Shown here in pieces: positions 9,680-22,934 of a stretch of 64,000 nt of DNA. Position numbers and translations under genes: made by a program. Every line of letters begins with the position of its first letter. Position 1 is the stretch's first letter. The notes beneath the pieces are model-generated. The model saw only the letters and a list, made by a program, of their open reading frames with translations. It had not been told where the DNA came from and did not search any database. The DNA lies in contig PUQB01000187.1 in assembly GCA_003024785.1 (NCBI GenBank), forward strand, positions 62,001 through 126,000. The letters are read 5' to 3'. This DNA comes from Selaginella tamariscina. Taxonomy: Eukaryota > Streptophyta > Lycopodiopsida > Selaginellales > Selaginellaceae.

Positions 9680-12555
9680 TGAGCAAAGGTTTAACAACAA
9701 TTTAATTTTGAACATATATATTTGATTTTTATTTTTAAACTTTTTGCTGTTGACTCACACACACGGCAGTCGGAAGTTTATCGTAGTGTTTGTATATGTA
9801 GGTACCGTGAAGAATCCGCAGCAGAGAAGGCGAAGCAGGTGAAAATCGAGGCAAGTGAAGGCAAAAGGAAGAGACACAGGATAGACATTGTAGTTGCAAA
9901 GCGGCTTCAAGACGCAGGTGCTATATACCCTTATACACATACATATACGTGTGTATATGTCATTTACCACATGTACATATGTATATATGCTTTATATACA
10001 CAGGCATGTGGCTGAATCAAGATGGTAAACGAATTGGAAGTGTTCCTGGTGTGGAAGTTGGTGATGTTTTCTACTCTCGAGCAGAGATGAGAATGGTTGG
10101 CTTGCACGGCCTTCCTCAGGCAGGAATTGACACAATGGTGAACATGTTTCTTAACTGCCGAGTCGGTACGTATTTAATGTTACTGTCAATTATATTAATA
10201 AATTATTATCACTCAGTTACGGAATAGGTGCCGCGTGGTACTCTAAGAATCTACGTGGTACTAACCAATTGACTTATATTAATACTATGTCAGCGTATAG
10301 CAGCCTCGTACTTCCAGTATATATACGTCTGTATATAATAAAAACGGGCTAAGCTATACCATTAAAATTCCTATTTGATGTACCGGGTATCACAGAGCTA
10401 TACATGTGCTTAGGAAACGGTGTATAAGACGATAGAGAATAATCATGAAGGGCTATACATATATATGTGAGTTTGCAAATTGTAACATACTTAAATTACA
10501 GCTGTTGCTGTGGTGACGGTTATGCACACGAGGGAATACACGGATGATTTTGATATGGCGGATAAGATGTTTACTGTGGACAAGGTGGAGTTAGCCATAA
10601 ACCCGTCCTTGAGAGATATATGCTGGATCAAAGTAAAGTAGCTGGCAATCTGGCTCTTGAAAACAGCTTCAAACACAACATTCCGGTACGTATGGTTAAC
10701 TTCTTTATCATTCGTATGCTTATATTTATATTTTTCGTAGGTAAGAGTGATTCGGGGTTACAAAGGCAAGGAAGCGAGTAATACGCCATTCAAAGTCCTC
10801 TACAGCTATGACGGCCTTTACATCATAAAAAATATGAGGTTTATATTTTATTGAATATTTGTATTGTTTGAACTTATGTGTGTGTGTGTGTGTGTAACAA
10901 CAATATCTAATTGCGTATCAACCAGGTACGAGACAGGAAGACAGGGCAACAAAGTGTTCAAGTTTGAGATGGAGAGGATGAAGAACCAAAACCTTTGACT
11001 CTCTTGAGCAGTCCATCGGTTCCTCTGCTCACAGGTCAAACTACCGCTAGTCAACCGGTATCTTTGACCGGTCCACCGCCACCACAGATTTGTTATCCAC
11101 CTTGGTCAGCTCAAGCACGACCGCGACCGCCGGTTTACTTTGCACCGTGGTCAGCTCAAGCTTTACTTAACACTGTCTCCACTCCTGCATCTGGTGACAC
11201 TATTAACATTATCATCCATGTAATAGATATAAATACAGATATACTCTGATGTGTCTAATTTTATTAAGACCATGTCTTTTCTTGCATAAGCACCGTTTTA
11301 TCCTCTCGGGACAAAGGAACTTACCGATGGTAATGAAAACGAGTCTTGTGGTGCCATGAATGCCAGCAATGAGGTATTGTTAAACTTATGCTTCATAATA
11401 CCTGTTATTTACGTTTGTACGTACATATGACATTGTGTTATGCATATACACAAAATATAACTTATAAATATATTGTCTCTCAGGAGAGCGATGAAAATCC
11501 GGAACAGTTCGTAGGCAGAGTTGTACGGAAGTATTTCCAGGGTTATGGATATTTTAAGGGGTTGTCGTAAAATATAGCCACAGGAAGAGGTATTTCCGAG
11601 TGAAATATGAAGACGGAGACCGTGAGGAGCTCGAACTTTATGAGCTCAAGGAAGTTCTCGTAGAAGACGTCCCCGGGAAACTGGTAGGTATTCTTATATA
11701 TGAACATTTTTTAGCTATAATTACCTAGAGCATTCTAAATGATGCTTAGACCGTAGTTCTGAGTTTGATTTGTCCTAATATACACTTTCAGATACGCATA
11801 TTCATACTTATACGTGTAGGATACACACACACATACATATATGTATGTATGTGTGTCTCTGTGTGTTGTGTGTGTGTGTCTCAAGTTACTCTTACTTTGA
11901 GGTGTCCAGCATTTATAATCTGTATTGAAATCGTATTACTAAGTGTCCATATCATGTATGCATTTAATTAAAGTATATTGTAGTTTATATCAAGCGTATA
12001 AATTGCAATATACATCAGCAGTGCACATATTTCTGAACATACACTCGTATACATACACACACATAAACAACCATACTACACGTGTAATAGATTTTCTTTG
12101 TTTTTTCAGATCATGAGGAATCTAATGGTGAGCAACCTCTCTCATCCGAAATCAAGGATATTCCCGTAGAGTGTTACCAGAATTTTGGTATGTATATACT
12201 AACTTAATTATTGAAAATGTTTGTTAAGTGCAAAATGTGTGTGTGCGTGTGTCTGTGACGTGTGGTACATATACATAATTTGGGTAATTCATATAATATT
12301 ACGAACAGTTTGGATATATATATATATATATATATTTTATACACATTTGCAGATCTCAGCAAAGTTAAGGGGGAACAATCTCCATCGTCTGAAGTGACTG
12401 ACATATGGAATCCAACAGGTGTCCCACAGGTATTGTTTATTTATAATTTTCTATCATTACTGTTTACTGAATCTTCCGTTTTTTTTTTATAGGATATTCC
12501 AGGAACATGTGACCTTCAACCTTCATCAAAGATCACCAATGTTGTAATAATATGA
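9141..12555 (+). CDS. SRA-domain protein with a C-terminal Tudor-like domain
   Basis: Likely nuclear chromatin reader. Inferred exons: 9141-9451, 9802-9917, 10004-10165, 10502-10685, 10741-10838, 10926-11193, 11291-11373, 11484-11683, 12110-12187, 12353-12429, 12493-12555. The start is the first ATG of a frame opening MADLSVLEEC. Exon 2 is basic (GKRKRHRIDIVVAKRL). Exons 3-6 form an SRA/YDG domain: SVPGVEVGDVFYSRAEM, MVGLHGLPQAGID, VRVIRGYKG and YSYDGLYII; SRA domains bind methylated CpG. Exon 8 encodes a Tudor-like module (VGRVVRKYFQGYGYFKG, then YFRVKYEDGDREELELYEL). No SET, PHD or RING part is visible, unlike SUVH or VIM/ORTH proteins. The tail has two related acidic stretches (EQPLSSEIKDIP, EQSPSSEVTDIWN). 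One-base frame breaks occur at TTT 10570-10572, TTT 10994-10996 and GGGG 11558-11561, and possibly one at the 12110 junction. Confidence 0.78.
9607..9676. repeat. (CA)n(TA)n microsatellite in intron 1 of the SRA gene
   Basis: About 18 CA units followed by about 16 TA units. Several introns of this and other genes in the window carry similar CA, TA or GT tracts. Confidence 0.95.
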
Positions 12556-14361
12556 AGAATACGTTACGTCAGATTCCTGCCCTTGTAGAAGTCGCCAAAA
12601 ATATTCCCAGGTTCTTAAACTTACAGTAGGGGCCAGTAACTTTGGATTATGTTTAATGGCTAGTTCATTAACTTCATCGTATCTTGTAGTAAGGAGACAT
12701 ACACACATGTAATAGATTAACGTGTGTGTGTGTGTGTGTGTGTGTGAACACTACACACACAGCATCGGTTGGAGATGACTGTTTGTGTGTACCCACGTTC
12801 CTGTGATATGTAACTTCTGTGTGCTTAATATTGAGAGTCTTGACATAAGAAAAGTATGTGCTAAATGTAAATATTGCAAATAAATATAAGTATTGCGTTG
12901 TCCAAGGAGATATACTACACATATTTTATTAACATTATATCAATTGTGTTCAATATCATATTTTGCATGTTATCATGGTTGTTATTTTATAAAAGTAATA
13001 ACTTAATATTAATGTTGATTCTTGTGATTAATAGTTATTTGTTTGGAATAATAAGTACATTTTTTAAGTAAAATTTATTGAATTTAAGCAAACATAAAAA
13101 TTAAGAGTTATCCTTATATATATGTGTGTCGTGGTGTGTGCGTGTGTGTTGAATTGAATTATGTTTGAAGTATATTGGAAAATCAATATGAAATATCAAC
13201 TTAATATTATATAGCATAACCACACTGTAACCATATCATTTAGTGTCATTGATATATACAATATACAATTTATTATTATGTGTTAATGTATAAAAAAAAA
13301 TTCCTACATTTAACTTAAGATTATTGAATATTTAAAGAAATTGATAAATATATCTACTTTCAATTAGAAATTAAAATAGTGTTATGATATAAATCGGAGT
13401 AAGAACTTCAACTGAATAAAATATAATCGGTGCAAAATTTTATAGAAATGACAATCTATATTAATATGCATATAATTAATTAAAACATATAATTTAATTC
13501 AACAGATGATTAAATTAAAATCACCAGCCTATATTAATAAAATTAATATTTTATAATGTATATAGTAACATCTGTTTGTAAATGTCACATAATTATATAA
13601 CCGTTGCTAATATAGTAGGTCGCTCCACCACCCAAATAAGTGAAAGTAATAAATATTAGATACAATAACTTAATATAAATTAATAAAATAATATATTTAA
13701 ATTTGTAAATTTTAACCTAACTCATTCAACGGCACCTCTATTCGTTATATTAAATCTTACTATTTGATATATAAGATTTATGTTTCTTTTTCTAATAACC
13801 CTAGCCCCATATTAAAAATATATATTAATCAAATATAATCACTCCTAAACGGTTGGTGAATTTACTTTAGTTAATTAATTCTACTTATATACTCTTGTTT
13901 CTTTATTAAAAACAAGTTTACTATTTATGTCTTTAATTAAGTTAATTAAGATAAAGAATCTAATAAAGATAATAATTACTTTAAATAAGAATAAAACAAA
14001 TAGAAATCTTAATACTAGATACAATATTCTTCTTTATTTTATTATAAAAATACAAAAATAACATATATAATTTTTTTGAAGGAAATTGTAAATATCCTAA
14101 GCACAAGATCAAAGTAGGTAGTGTATATTAATATCAATATAAATCAATGAACAAAGAATAATTTTAACTGATTAAAAATAAATAAAAGTATAAACAATTA
14201 TTACAATTAAAAATAAATAAATAAGGGTAAAGAGAAATAGAAAAATATAATTCTTATGTATTATATAAAAATACAATCCCTAAATTTATATTGAATATAT
14301 TCTCATTTGTACTAGTCTTATCTTTATTTATATATTTGTATATATTTGCATATTCACAATT
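12556..14361. other. AT-rich intergenic DNA
   Basis: No gene recognised. GT/TA microsatellites occur near 12721-12746 and 13116-13150. The rest is very AT-rich and free of coding-like text on either strand. From about 13600 onward it resembles the repeat-type AT-rich DNA of the neighbouring region but I found no clear second copy. Confidence 0.55.
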
Positions 14362-14940
14362 AAGTATTTTTATTTTTTATATGCATTTACACAGTATTTT
14401 TGTTTATTTAGAGTTATTGTATTATATATTTCAAAATTAATTGGTTTTTTATTTTCATAATAAGGTGATTATGAATGTTTAAGAATAGAACTTGAAAAGA
14501 ATAAAATCAATACAAATAGTTAACTAAGATACTTTCAGACATGTTATCAAAATATTTAAATAAATAATTTAATTTAATCAAAGTTGTAGAACAAAAATTT
14601 TAATATAATATAAAAATATTCAAACTAGGTTTTAATTATATATTAATAAGTTTAATTCAATCCAAGATGTGAAACAAAAAGAAGATATGTAAAAGTGAAA
14701 GAAGGATGTTTCACATTAAATTAAAAAGTGTGTTTGCAAAATAATACAAATCAAAATATATACCAAGGCATGATTAAAATGTGAATGAACTTATTTTACA
14801 ATGTTCATAAAATATAAACAAACTTTAATATCATCAATTTCTCTATAAAGTGTGAAATGAATTGTTAAACTTTAAATAGAGAAGATATTATATTCAATGA
14901 AAACGGATGTTAAGTTGTAAACTAATATTTTTAAAAGATA
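14362..14940 (+). repeat. Repeat X, copy 1 (direct repeat of 25563-26166)
   Basis: About 580 bp of AT-rich DNA that recurs in the same orientation at 25563-26166. Shared landmarks: TATATGCATTTACACAGTAT, GTGATTATGAATGTTTAA, AATCAATACAAATAGTTAAC, AGGTTTTAATTATATATTAA and GTTAAGTTGTAA. Copy 1 ends directly against the truncated unit at 14941. The ends do not carry TG...CA, so it is not an obvious LTR. Confidence 0.8.
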
Positions 14941-16253
14941 CGATCTAGGGAGCCGAACAGAAAAGACGTGCTTTTTTAACAATGCTACGAGACTGTTTCC
15001 AGTGGATTCATCGTAAAGGTTCGAGTACATCTTCCGGGAGTAATTCAGATGTCGTTTAGTTCAGCATTTCGAAGTTATTTTTAATTTATCAACATACAAG
15101 GATATGGGAAAGGAATATGTCTCAAGAACAGAATGGGCAGCTACCGAGTCGCAATAGTATGTTAACAAGTCATTTTTCTAATGGTGTCACAAGAAAAAGT
15201 AGAAGAAAGTTACTGGAGAACCTTGGTACGCGTGACTTAAACAATTTGGATGAGGAATAAATATATGAGAACGCAATCCAAACAGGATTAATGAGTTTAA
15301 TAAAAGAAGTTTTATCAGCAGGAAGGGATTTTTTACGGTGATGATTAATCTAAAATCCCGGTAGTAATCATTCTACCTCAAGATTAACACAGAAGAAGGT
15401 GCACATGACAAACTGGACATCGCTTTGATAGTGAGGTATCCATGGCCACGGATTCCTATGTGGCAAGATATTCGGTTTCTTGCCAAGGTAAAACTTCACT
15501 ACAGTAAAGTAGTGGTGGGTAGATATTAATGAGGGTGTTTGTTATTATCATTGTGAAGAGGTAGTCATTCTTGTCATGTGTGAAGAGGATGTGCAAGTGA
15601 TATGTTTTGACAGAGAAGTTTAAAAAAGTTTTAGTACTGCCGTTTGACCAAGATAATGCATATTCATTGCACACGAACTGCTACCCTTTACTTTGGGTGA
15701 AGGAAGTGAGGACCTGAAAGCACTCATAGCATTGCTCTATTACAATTACTAAAATGCATGGTACCCGTTTGTAGATGAGGTGAAGACACCTGACCAATTT
15801 ATTATCCAGATCACATTGACAACGTCACCGCTTTGTGGAGCAGCTACATTAGAGACACATTTAGTCCCTGTGAAGATATGGGATGAGCGCCTAGCAATCA
15901 CCATGGGGGTACTTGGCGGTAAAGAGTGATCTTGAAAATTTGTTTAAAAAATCACTTGTTTAATATATCTAGGTCTCGTTTTCTTCGTTGATCATTGCAC
16001 CTTGAAGATCTTCTCCAAGCTGTATTCCTTTCAGCAAGTTCCGTACATAGTCCCACGCAGCAGCTTTGTCGCTTCGTCGTACGACCACGGAATACCACCC
16101 ATGACTGAAACGATCTTGCTAGTTCGGCATAACCACATGTGTTTAGCACCTTGAGTGGTGTTCTAAGGCCCTCCTGGATCTCATTCCCTATTAACATTCC
16201 CCCCGCTGCTCTCATTGAGGAGCACTGCACCGTCCGGAAACGCATTGCTGACG
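14941..16253 (+). pseudogene. Truncated copy of the arm core (copy 1)
   Basis: A diverged copy of 21900-23230 in the same orientation, and of the reverse complement of 43030-44400. It starts near AAAAGACGTGCTTTT and ends at GCATTGCTGACG. It contains the region of the 79-codon ORF (protein B) on the minus strand at 15952-16200, but frameshifted after LKVLNTCG, and remains of the plus-strand frame described at 21945-22199. The protein A gene is absent here. It carries more point differences than the two arm copies have from each other, so it is probably the oldest of the three. Confidence 0.75.
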
Positions 16254-16769
16254 TTGACTATTGTAGCTTTTCTATATAAAGCATATTTAATAGTTAAAAG
16301 TAATACCGCGTTAAATGTTATTCATTTAAATCTCTAGTAATAAAACTTGTCCGTGAATTTACCTTAAGTATATAAAGTATATATATACAAGCACAGATTT
16401 AATAACTGCACAGATTCCAATGTTAAATAAACTATAATATTTGGTAGTAATTTTAGTAATGTACATACAAACTATGAATAAACACATTACTAGTGTGTAC
16501 CTTTATATATATTTATATACATATATAGAGTTCTTGAATATACAAAAGACATACTAATATGTAAGTGTGTAGCGTGGTAGTAGATATCAGTGCAAATGTG
16601 TTACTTTTGAGTTGCTACTGTGAAGCATATAATACATATTAATCATTAGATAGAAATATTATATATTCATTATCTATATTTATTGTGTATATCTTACTTA
16701 AAATTTAATAATCATTTCATATGAATGTTAATGTTTACAATCTTATATACTCTCTCTCTTCATGAGTTT

Positions 16770-19700
16770 AAGTGTGGCACCGCTAACAATGTGTTTATCT
16801 ATCTATTTATCTATATAAATATAATTTTAAACAGTTTAACATGAATATTATTTGAGTCCTGAAATCTTTAACTAATGAGGGTTTTATAATTAATGATTAG
16901 TCTTAAATATATAACCATGTATAGATTAATTCATGCACAACGACAACACAGGTTAGCAACTTGATTCAATTAAGAATTTTATCTAAATAGTTTTGATTTG
17001 ATTTTAGTAAGTTCAAGTTTATTTGAATTAACATATAGAATTATAATCTGTAAGCTCATTAGATTTTATTATATGATGGTTTATTCAAAATGAATTTGAC
17101 ATAATCAAAAGTATATTATTATTATTATGTTGCAGGACGTTAAGTAATTAATAACAATTATTAATTATGTAGTTATTAGTAATATATAAAAGAACAATTG
17201 TATTAAATAATTGGTTTCACCTTTTAATATGACATGCCATGATAGCAATGTATATATAAATGTATATAGATATAAAGCATTAGACTAATATAGCTGTATA
17301 ATTTACTAGAGATTTAAGAAATAATTAGTTTATTGTATGCAGTATTATATAAGTAATATGTATACATTTAAAAATCTTTATATTTACTGTATTTTAATCG
17401 CTTGTTGTAACAACATAAACTATAAGATATCTCAATCTCAATAGGGAGTTCTTTTTAAGTGAAGGTTTTGTAAATAAAGTACAATTTATTTATAGTTTTC
17501 TGTTTAATTTGGATGTACATCTGAAATAAAACCTAGAATATATATATATATATATATATATAAATAGTGAATCTGAAATGAAAAGTGAGAATATATATTA
17601 AATATCTATTTAAACAGTTTGACCTTGTAATTCAAATAAATACATAAAAGAGCAACTGCATTATAACGATAGTACAATTATAAAATTCTAATTCTAATTA
17701 ACATTGAATTGTATTAAATTTATTTTTAATAAGTCTCTAATGATATAATAAGTCTAATTTATTTCTACAGAGATACATTAGAAATGTTACTTATCTTTAA
17801 TATGAAATAAATTTATTTAAACTAATTGAATGAACGTGCTACTTACATTCAAATACATTATTGGATTAGATTAATCTGCATATAGTCACACAACTTATAA
17901 GATTAGTAAGTCATAGTATAACATGTTCTTATATCTTAATCACAGTTAATTATTTTATAATGTATAAAGGATATAAATTAAAAAGGTTAATGCATCATGT
18001 GAAATGATTCCTCTAACGTATAAACATATCATACTATAATAATAAATATTATAATTTTATAAAAATTTATATATGTTACATTGCAATATATATATTAATT
18101 GATTGTGTTTTAAAGTTAAGTATTATAGACTACAAATTAATTATAAATTTTTTATGTGTTTTTTTTTTTATAAATATTTAAAATAATTCTGTTGAATTTT
18201 AAAACCTTATAAATATATATGTATAAATATGTATTAATTTTGTAATTCTTATTTCTTTTAATTATGAAGGGAATGCAATCAGACTAAACATAAACCAAAC
18301 ATTATCTTGTCCGTTAGTTACATAATTGGTCAGCTAAGATCATCCGCATATTCTAAATCCGCTTGCTTGCATAAGAGAAAGCTAAGTATTTTTTTCTTTT
18401 AATTTATGAAACTTTTCATTAAACATTAATAATTATACATTATATTTAAATTAAAAATGGAGTGAATATTTAATTACTTATCTGGATCATAATTATAAAC
18501 AAAAGAGAAACAAACGTGAGATACAATATGGAGAATGCGTAATTTTTTAAACATGGAATGACAATTTCATGAAACTAATTTTAAAGCTAATATTTAGCGT
18601 TATATAGTTTTAACTATATAACGCCTCTTAATCTCATCTTATTTAAAACAGGTTTTCCACTTAATATTAGAAATGTGTAAGTAAATATAAATTTATTCGA
18701 AGTTGAATAAATATAAAGCTTGATAATAATTAATAATCAAAGTGATAATAAAAAGAAAAATTACAAAATGACAATAGAGTAGTTATTTAAAAGTTTCCAT
18801 TTATACATGGTTTTGCCTCATTCTAATAACAAAGTGAAACTATTTAGTTTCACTACTTGTTTACTGTTATCCATATAAATTTACAATTTACCTGCTCTGT
18901 TCATATTTATTTAATATTTTATATAAATATATAGAGTTCTTGATATACGTAAGTAGCGTGGTAGTAGAAATTAGTACAAAATGAGAGACGGTCTTTGCAA
19001 TTAAATACTTAGTAGTTTTATATAAATATATACTAATCATTAAATAGAAATTATTATATACCTGTACATTATTTGTATTATTGTTAATATACGTTATATC
19101 TTATTTAAATTTTAATAATATAGATGAGTATACACATAAAGATTAATGTTTAACTTCACTTGGATTGGCACCGCTAATAGCGTGTGTGTGTGTGTGTCTA
19201 TATATATATATATATAATTATATAATATATTATAACCCAGTAACGAAGGTTTGAATTTGAAACATAGATATAAATTTAAATTGATTTGATATGTTAAAAT
19301 TAAATAAGTTTATTTGAAATGTGCAAGATAAAAATATAGTAACGATTCATTAAAAGTTCCTTTTTATTTTTTATTACTCCAAATATTGTTTTCCTTTAGT
19401 TTAGAAGACAAAAGAAATACAAGCAACAGTTTTTATATACTAATAATACTTATATATATGCATGTGGTCCTTATTTGATTTTCCATATTTATAATTATTG
19501 TTATGTTGTCAATAAATACTAATAATATAGATTACTACAATACATGTGCAGTTTATTTATAAGACTTAAATATTTTAAATTTTTAGAATAATAATTATTA
19601 TTTTAAGGTTTTAACCTGAATAATCTTAAACCCTTGTCTAATTAAGTTTGAACGTTACGAGGTTCGATCACACTCAATTAATAACTTTATAATTGTTTTG

Positions 19701-20520
19701 ATAATGTTTTATTTATTATTCCGTATTACGTTGTTGTACACGTAGAAACTTATATGTGTGTGTATGTATATGTATGTGTATGTGTATATTTTATTTATTT
19801 ATTTATTATTTATTTTTTATTTGTACGAGCTATGTATATATAAATTAGGGACTTATCTCTGTTAATATGTTAATAGAGAGTTTATAGATACCTTTATCAA
19901 ACTTTACAAACTTAATAATTAAAATATAACAATTCAAACCATAAATAATTCTAATAATTTAAGATTTTAGCCATTATAAACAGAAAAGTTTTAAAAATTA
20001 AAATATTTAACAATGAGACAAAATTATTTTTAGAACTATATATAATATTTCTATTAATGTATAAATTCTTTAAAATGAAATAGAATGATAATATATATAT
20101 ATATATATATATATTTATAAACTATTAGAAAATGAAATAAAATAAATTTAAGTATTTACTTTTATTAATTAAATTAGAAATAAGAAAATGTTAATAAATG
20201 TCATAATCTTATATACATATATTTATTATTTCTGGTTTAGAGTTAAATATTATAACTTACATAGTAATTATAAAATTTTAAGTGTTTTTTTTAAATATTC
20301 TATTGAAGTGGAGTCAGAATGTAATTTTTAAACTTTATAAACATATAAGATTTCAAGGTATAAATATATATGCAAATGAGAAAGATTTCAGGGATTACAT
20401 TCGAGTTGAATGGCTTGAAACCAATTTAGTAAACATTAATCGTTATATGCATTATGAAAAATGGAGTGAATATCTAATTTATTTTTAGATCATAATTATA
20501 AAAAAATAGGAGAAATAAAC
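16770..20520 (+). repeat. Left AT-rich repeat block inside arm 1
   Basis: Co-linear with the shorter block at 23700-25560 in the same orientation. Shared landmarks in order: CACCGCTAA, ATAACCATGTATAGATTAAT, GACATGCCATGATAG, GGGAGTTCTT...TTTTGTAAATAAAGTACAATTT, AATGGAGTGAATAT, CTCTTAATCTCATCTTATTT, AGATTTCAAGGTATAAATAT. It also holds a looser internal duplication: AGAGTTCTTGA...GCGTGGTAGTAGA at about 16530 and 18935, and the AATGGAGTGAATAT region at 18460 and 20460. It has no gene I can recognise. Confidence 0.65.
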
Positions 20521-20810
20521 GTACAAAAGCTTTATTGGTTTCAAAAACAATTCAGACAGTTTTGATTAGAATGTGTAAAGTTTTAAACGGTGACAGTTTC
20601 ATAAAACGAAATCTTTAATTAAAAAACTCAAACTGCAGTTTTAATTTCGAACAGTTTTTAACTAATCTGATAACTAATATAGCAATTTCTAAACTGAAAT
20701 GATGCGTTGGTGTAGCCTTAATTTAATTATTCAGATATTAAAAAACTAAAATTTATAAGAAACACCATAGATCTCACAAACTAACGTTCTAAGACAGAAT
20801 CAAACCCCAT

Positions 20811-21829
20811 TCACTCACCGAGCTTGAGCTTCGAAATTCTCTCCTCTCCATGCCCGGAGAAGCCCTGCTCTCCATGCCCATCCTCTCCATGCCCAGAGAA
20901 GCCGTCCTCAGTGCCTCTTCGCTGACGAAACCCAAGGCGTGGAGGTGCACACATAAACATCATTAGCACTTCAACGCCTGTGTGGATGCGGCGCAAGCTG
21001 AGCATGGTGTTAGTAACAGTCCTGGGGACGGGGACCACCTTTCCGTCCACTAGCTTCAGATCTTCAGCCCAAAACATGTAAATGTCCAGAACATCCGCGC
21101 TACCAATAACCCCTGGCTCTCAAACATGAGTTGTATGCTCATGACTAACCTGCCCATAGCCTCAAGGTAATGCATCCCTGGCGGTTTAGCCTGCAAAACC
21201 CAAACCACCCTTGACCAATCGGGATCTGCTGCTTCACTACCAGTGCTCAGGTACAAAGTGCCCATGAAGCTATTGATTTCCACCAGCACCAAGTTAACAG
21301 GCAGTACCCGTGAGATGATCCGCAACATAGCTCTGTAAGCATAAATGATCTCAGTCTCAGCTGGGCTGCACAAAGCATCAATTTGTTCATCTTCGGACAT
21401 GTGTTCTTGAGCGACCTGGATCCATGTCTTGTTTGCAACAGCCCTGGCATATTCTCGCATTTTCTCAGCATCCAAAGCATGGCCAGCTATGGCGTTCAGC
21501 TCCGGAGGTACACTTTTGGCATCAGGTTTTGTGCAGTAACTCTGACGGCCGTACCACATTATTTGTTCTGGTGCACCTTGATTAACGAGACCTCTATCCA
21601 AAAACACTTTACAAGTTCTCTCTGATAACTTAAGTTCATCGTGAATATACCCAAATGACTTCCTACGAAGATCACTGCCCTTTCGAATGCCTGCACTGAG
21701 CAAAATCCCCACCATACCTTTTCGTTCTTCCTCACTCTTGCGTGGAAACAAGAAATCCACAATGTCTTCTACACGCGCCCCCGATCCAACTCGCTTCTTC
21801 AGTGCCAGTCTCGCCTTAAATTCTTCCAT
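20811..21829 (-). pseudogene. Protein A gene, arm 1 copy (unknown family, broken)
   Basis: I do not recognise this protein. Read on the minus strand from the ATG at 21829 (MEEFKARLALKKRVGSGARV), it is open for 257 codons. It is basic at the N-terminus, with a helix-rich middle (DAEKMREYARAVANKTWIQV) and hydrophobic segments around LPVNLVLVEINSFMGTLYLS that could be buried strands or helices. Relative to the arm 2 copy it lacks 22 bp near 21107, which shifts frame after LVMSIQLMFESQ; the reading then continues in the frame that ends at 20811. The C-terminus has a Gly/His/Glu repeat (GFSGHGEDGHGEQGFSGHGE). A further small deletion lies near 20930. The region is GC-richer than its surroundings, consistent with a captured or once-selected gene. 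Confidence 0.6.
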
Positions 21830-21944
21830 GGCATGCTGTCCTAATTTGTGCGGTCAGCCCTAATTTGCTCTGGATTTTTAGGGTTTTACAATGCTCTCTA
21901 GAGCGGCTTTCGGAAGCCGGAGGGAAGAAGACGTGCTTTTATAA

Positions 21945-22199
21945 CAGTGTTACGAGATTGTTTTCAGAGGATTCGTTATAAGGTTCGAGTACATCTTTAG
22001 GGAGCAATTCAAACGTCGTTCAGTCCAGCATTTCGAGGTTATTTTCAATCTATCACATAAGGATATGGGAAAGGAATATGTCTTAAAAACAGGATGGACA
22101 GCTTCCGAAGTCGCAATAATATTTTGGCAAGCCATTTTTCTAATAGTGTCACTTGAAGATGTATTCGGAACAGTTACTAGAGAACCTCGGTATGCATGA
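21945..22199 (+). other. Open frame on the plus strand of the arm core, no ATG start (fossil coding?)
   Basis: 84 codons without a stop, preceded by TAA and ended by TGA. It reads like protein: VIRFEYIFREQFKRR, QHFEVIFNLSHKDMGKEYV, WTASEVAIIFWQAIFLIVS. It lies upstream of and opposite to protein A. In the arm 2 copy one Trp codon is TAG (44170 region). Copy 1 has several shifts. It may be part of the same decayed gene as 22524-22858. No family recognised. Confidence 0.35.
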
Positions 22200-22523
22200 C
22201 TTAAATGACTTGGGTGAGGAATAAACAGTCAGAAGGGATTACTTTAAGAATTCTTGAGAGTGAGTTCTAAGCAAGATTAATGGGCTTGATAAGAAATTTT
22301 ATCAGTGGGAAGGAATTTTACGATGATGATTAATTTAAAATCCGGGTAGTATATCATTCTACCTCAAGATTAACAAAAGAATGTGCATTGATAGTGAGGT
22401 ATCCATGGCCATGATTCCTGTGTGACAAAATATTTGGTCAAGGTAAAACTTCACTACAGTGAAGCAGTGGTGAGTATATATTAGAGAGGGTGGAATTTCT
22501 GTTTTGTTATTGTCATTGTAAAG

Positions 22524-22858
22524 GTGGTCATTCTTGTCATGTGTGAAAAGGATGTGCAAGTAATATGTTTCGATAAAGAGGTTTTAGTACTGCCGTTTGA
22601 CCAAGATAATGCATATTCATTGCACACGAAACTGCTACCCTTTACTTTGGATAAAAGAAGTGAGGGCCTGAAAGCGCTCATAACATTGCTCTACTACAAT
22701 TACTAAAATGCATGTACCCATTTGTAAATGAGGTGAAGAGACACCTGACCAATTCATTATCCAGATCACATTGACAACGTCACCGCTTTGCGAAGCAGCT
22801 ACACTGGAGACATATTTAGTCCCTGTGAAGATATGGGATGAGCGCCTAGCAATCACTA
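22524..22858 (+). other. Second plus-strand open frame in the arm core (fossil coding?)
   Basis: From 22524 the frame gives MCEKDVQVICFDKEVLVLPF and FTLDKRSEGLKALITLLYYN, then a TAA. Beyond it a neighbouring frame gives TPDQFIIQITLTTSP and LVPVKIWDERLAITMGGTWR. In copy 1 (15580-15930) both parts lie in one frame interrupted only by that TAA. This suggests one ancient ORF. The complementary strand also has open frames here, so the strand of any real product is uncertain. Confidence 0.3.
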
Positions 22859-22934
22859 TGGGTGGTACTTGGCGGTAAACAGTCCTGCTTTAGATCTTGA
22901 AAATTTTGTTTAAAAAATCACTTATTTTACATAT

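Noticed and set aside
54..12555. C-to-U RNA editing or programmed frameshifting as explanation of broken frames
   Set aside because: The breaks are one-base losses at runs in unrelated nuclear genes, which editing of C or U would not repair and recoding signals would not explain.
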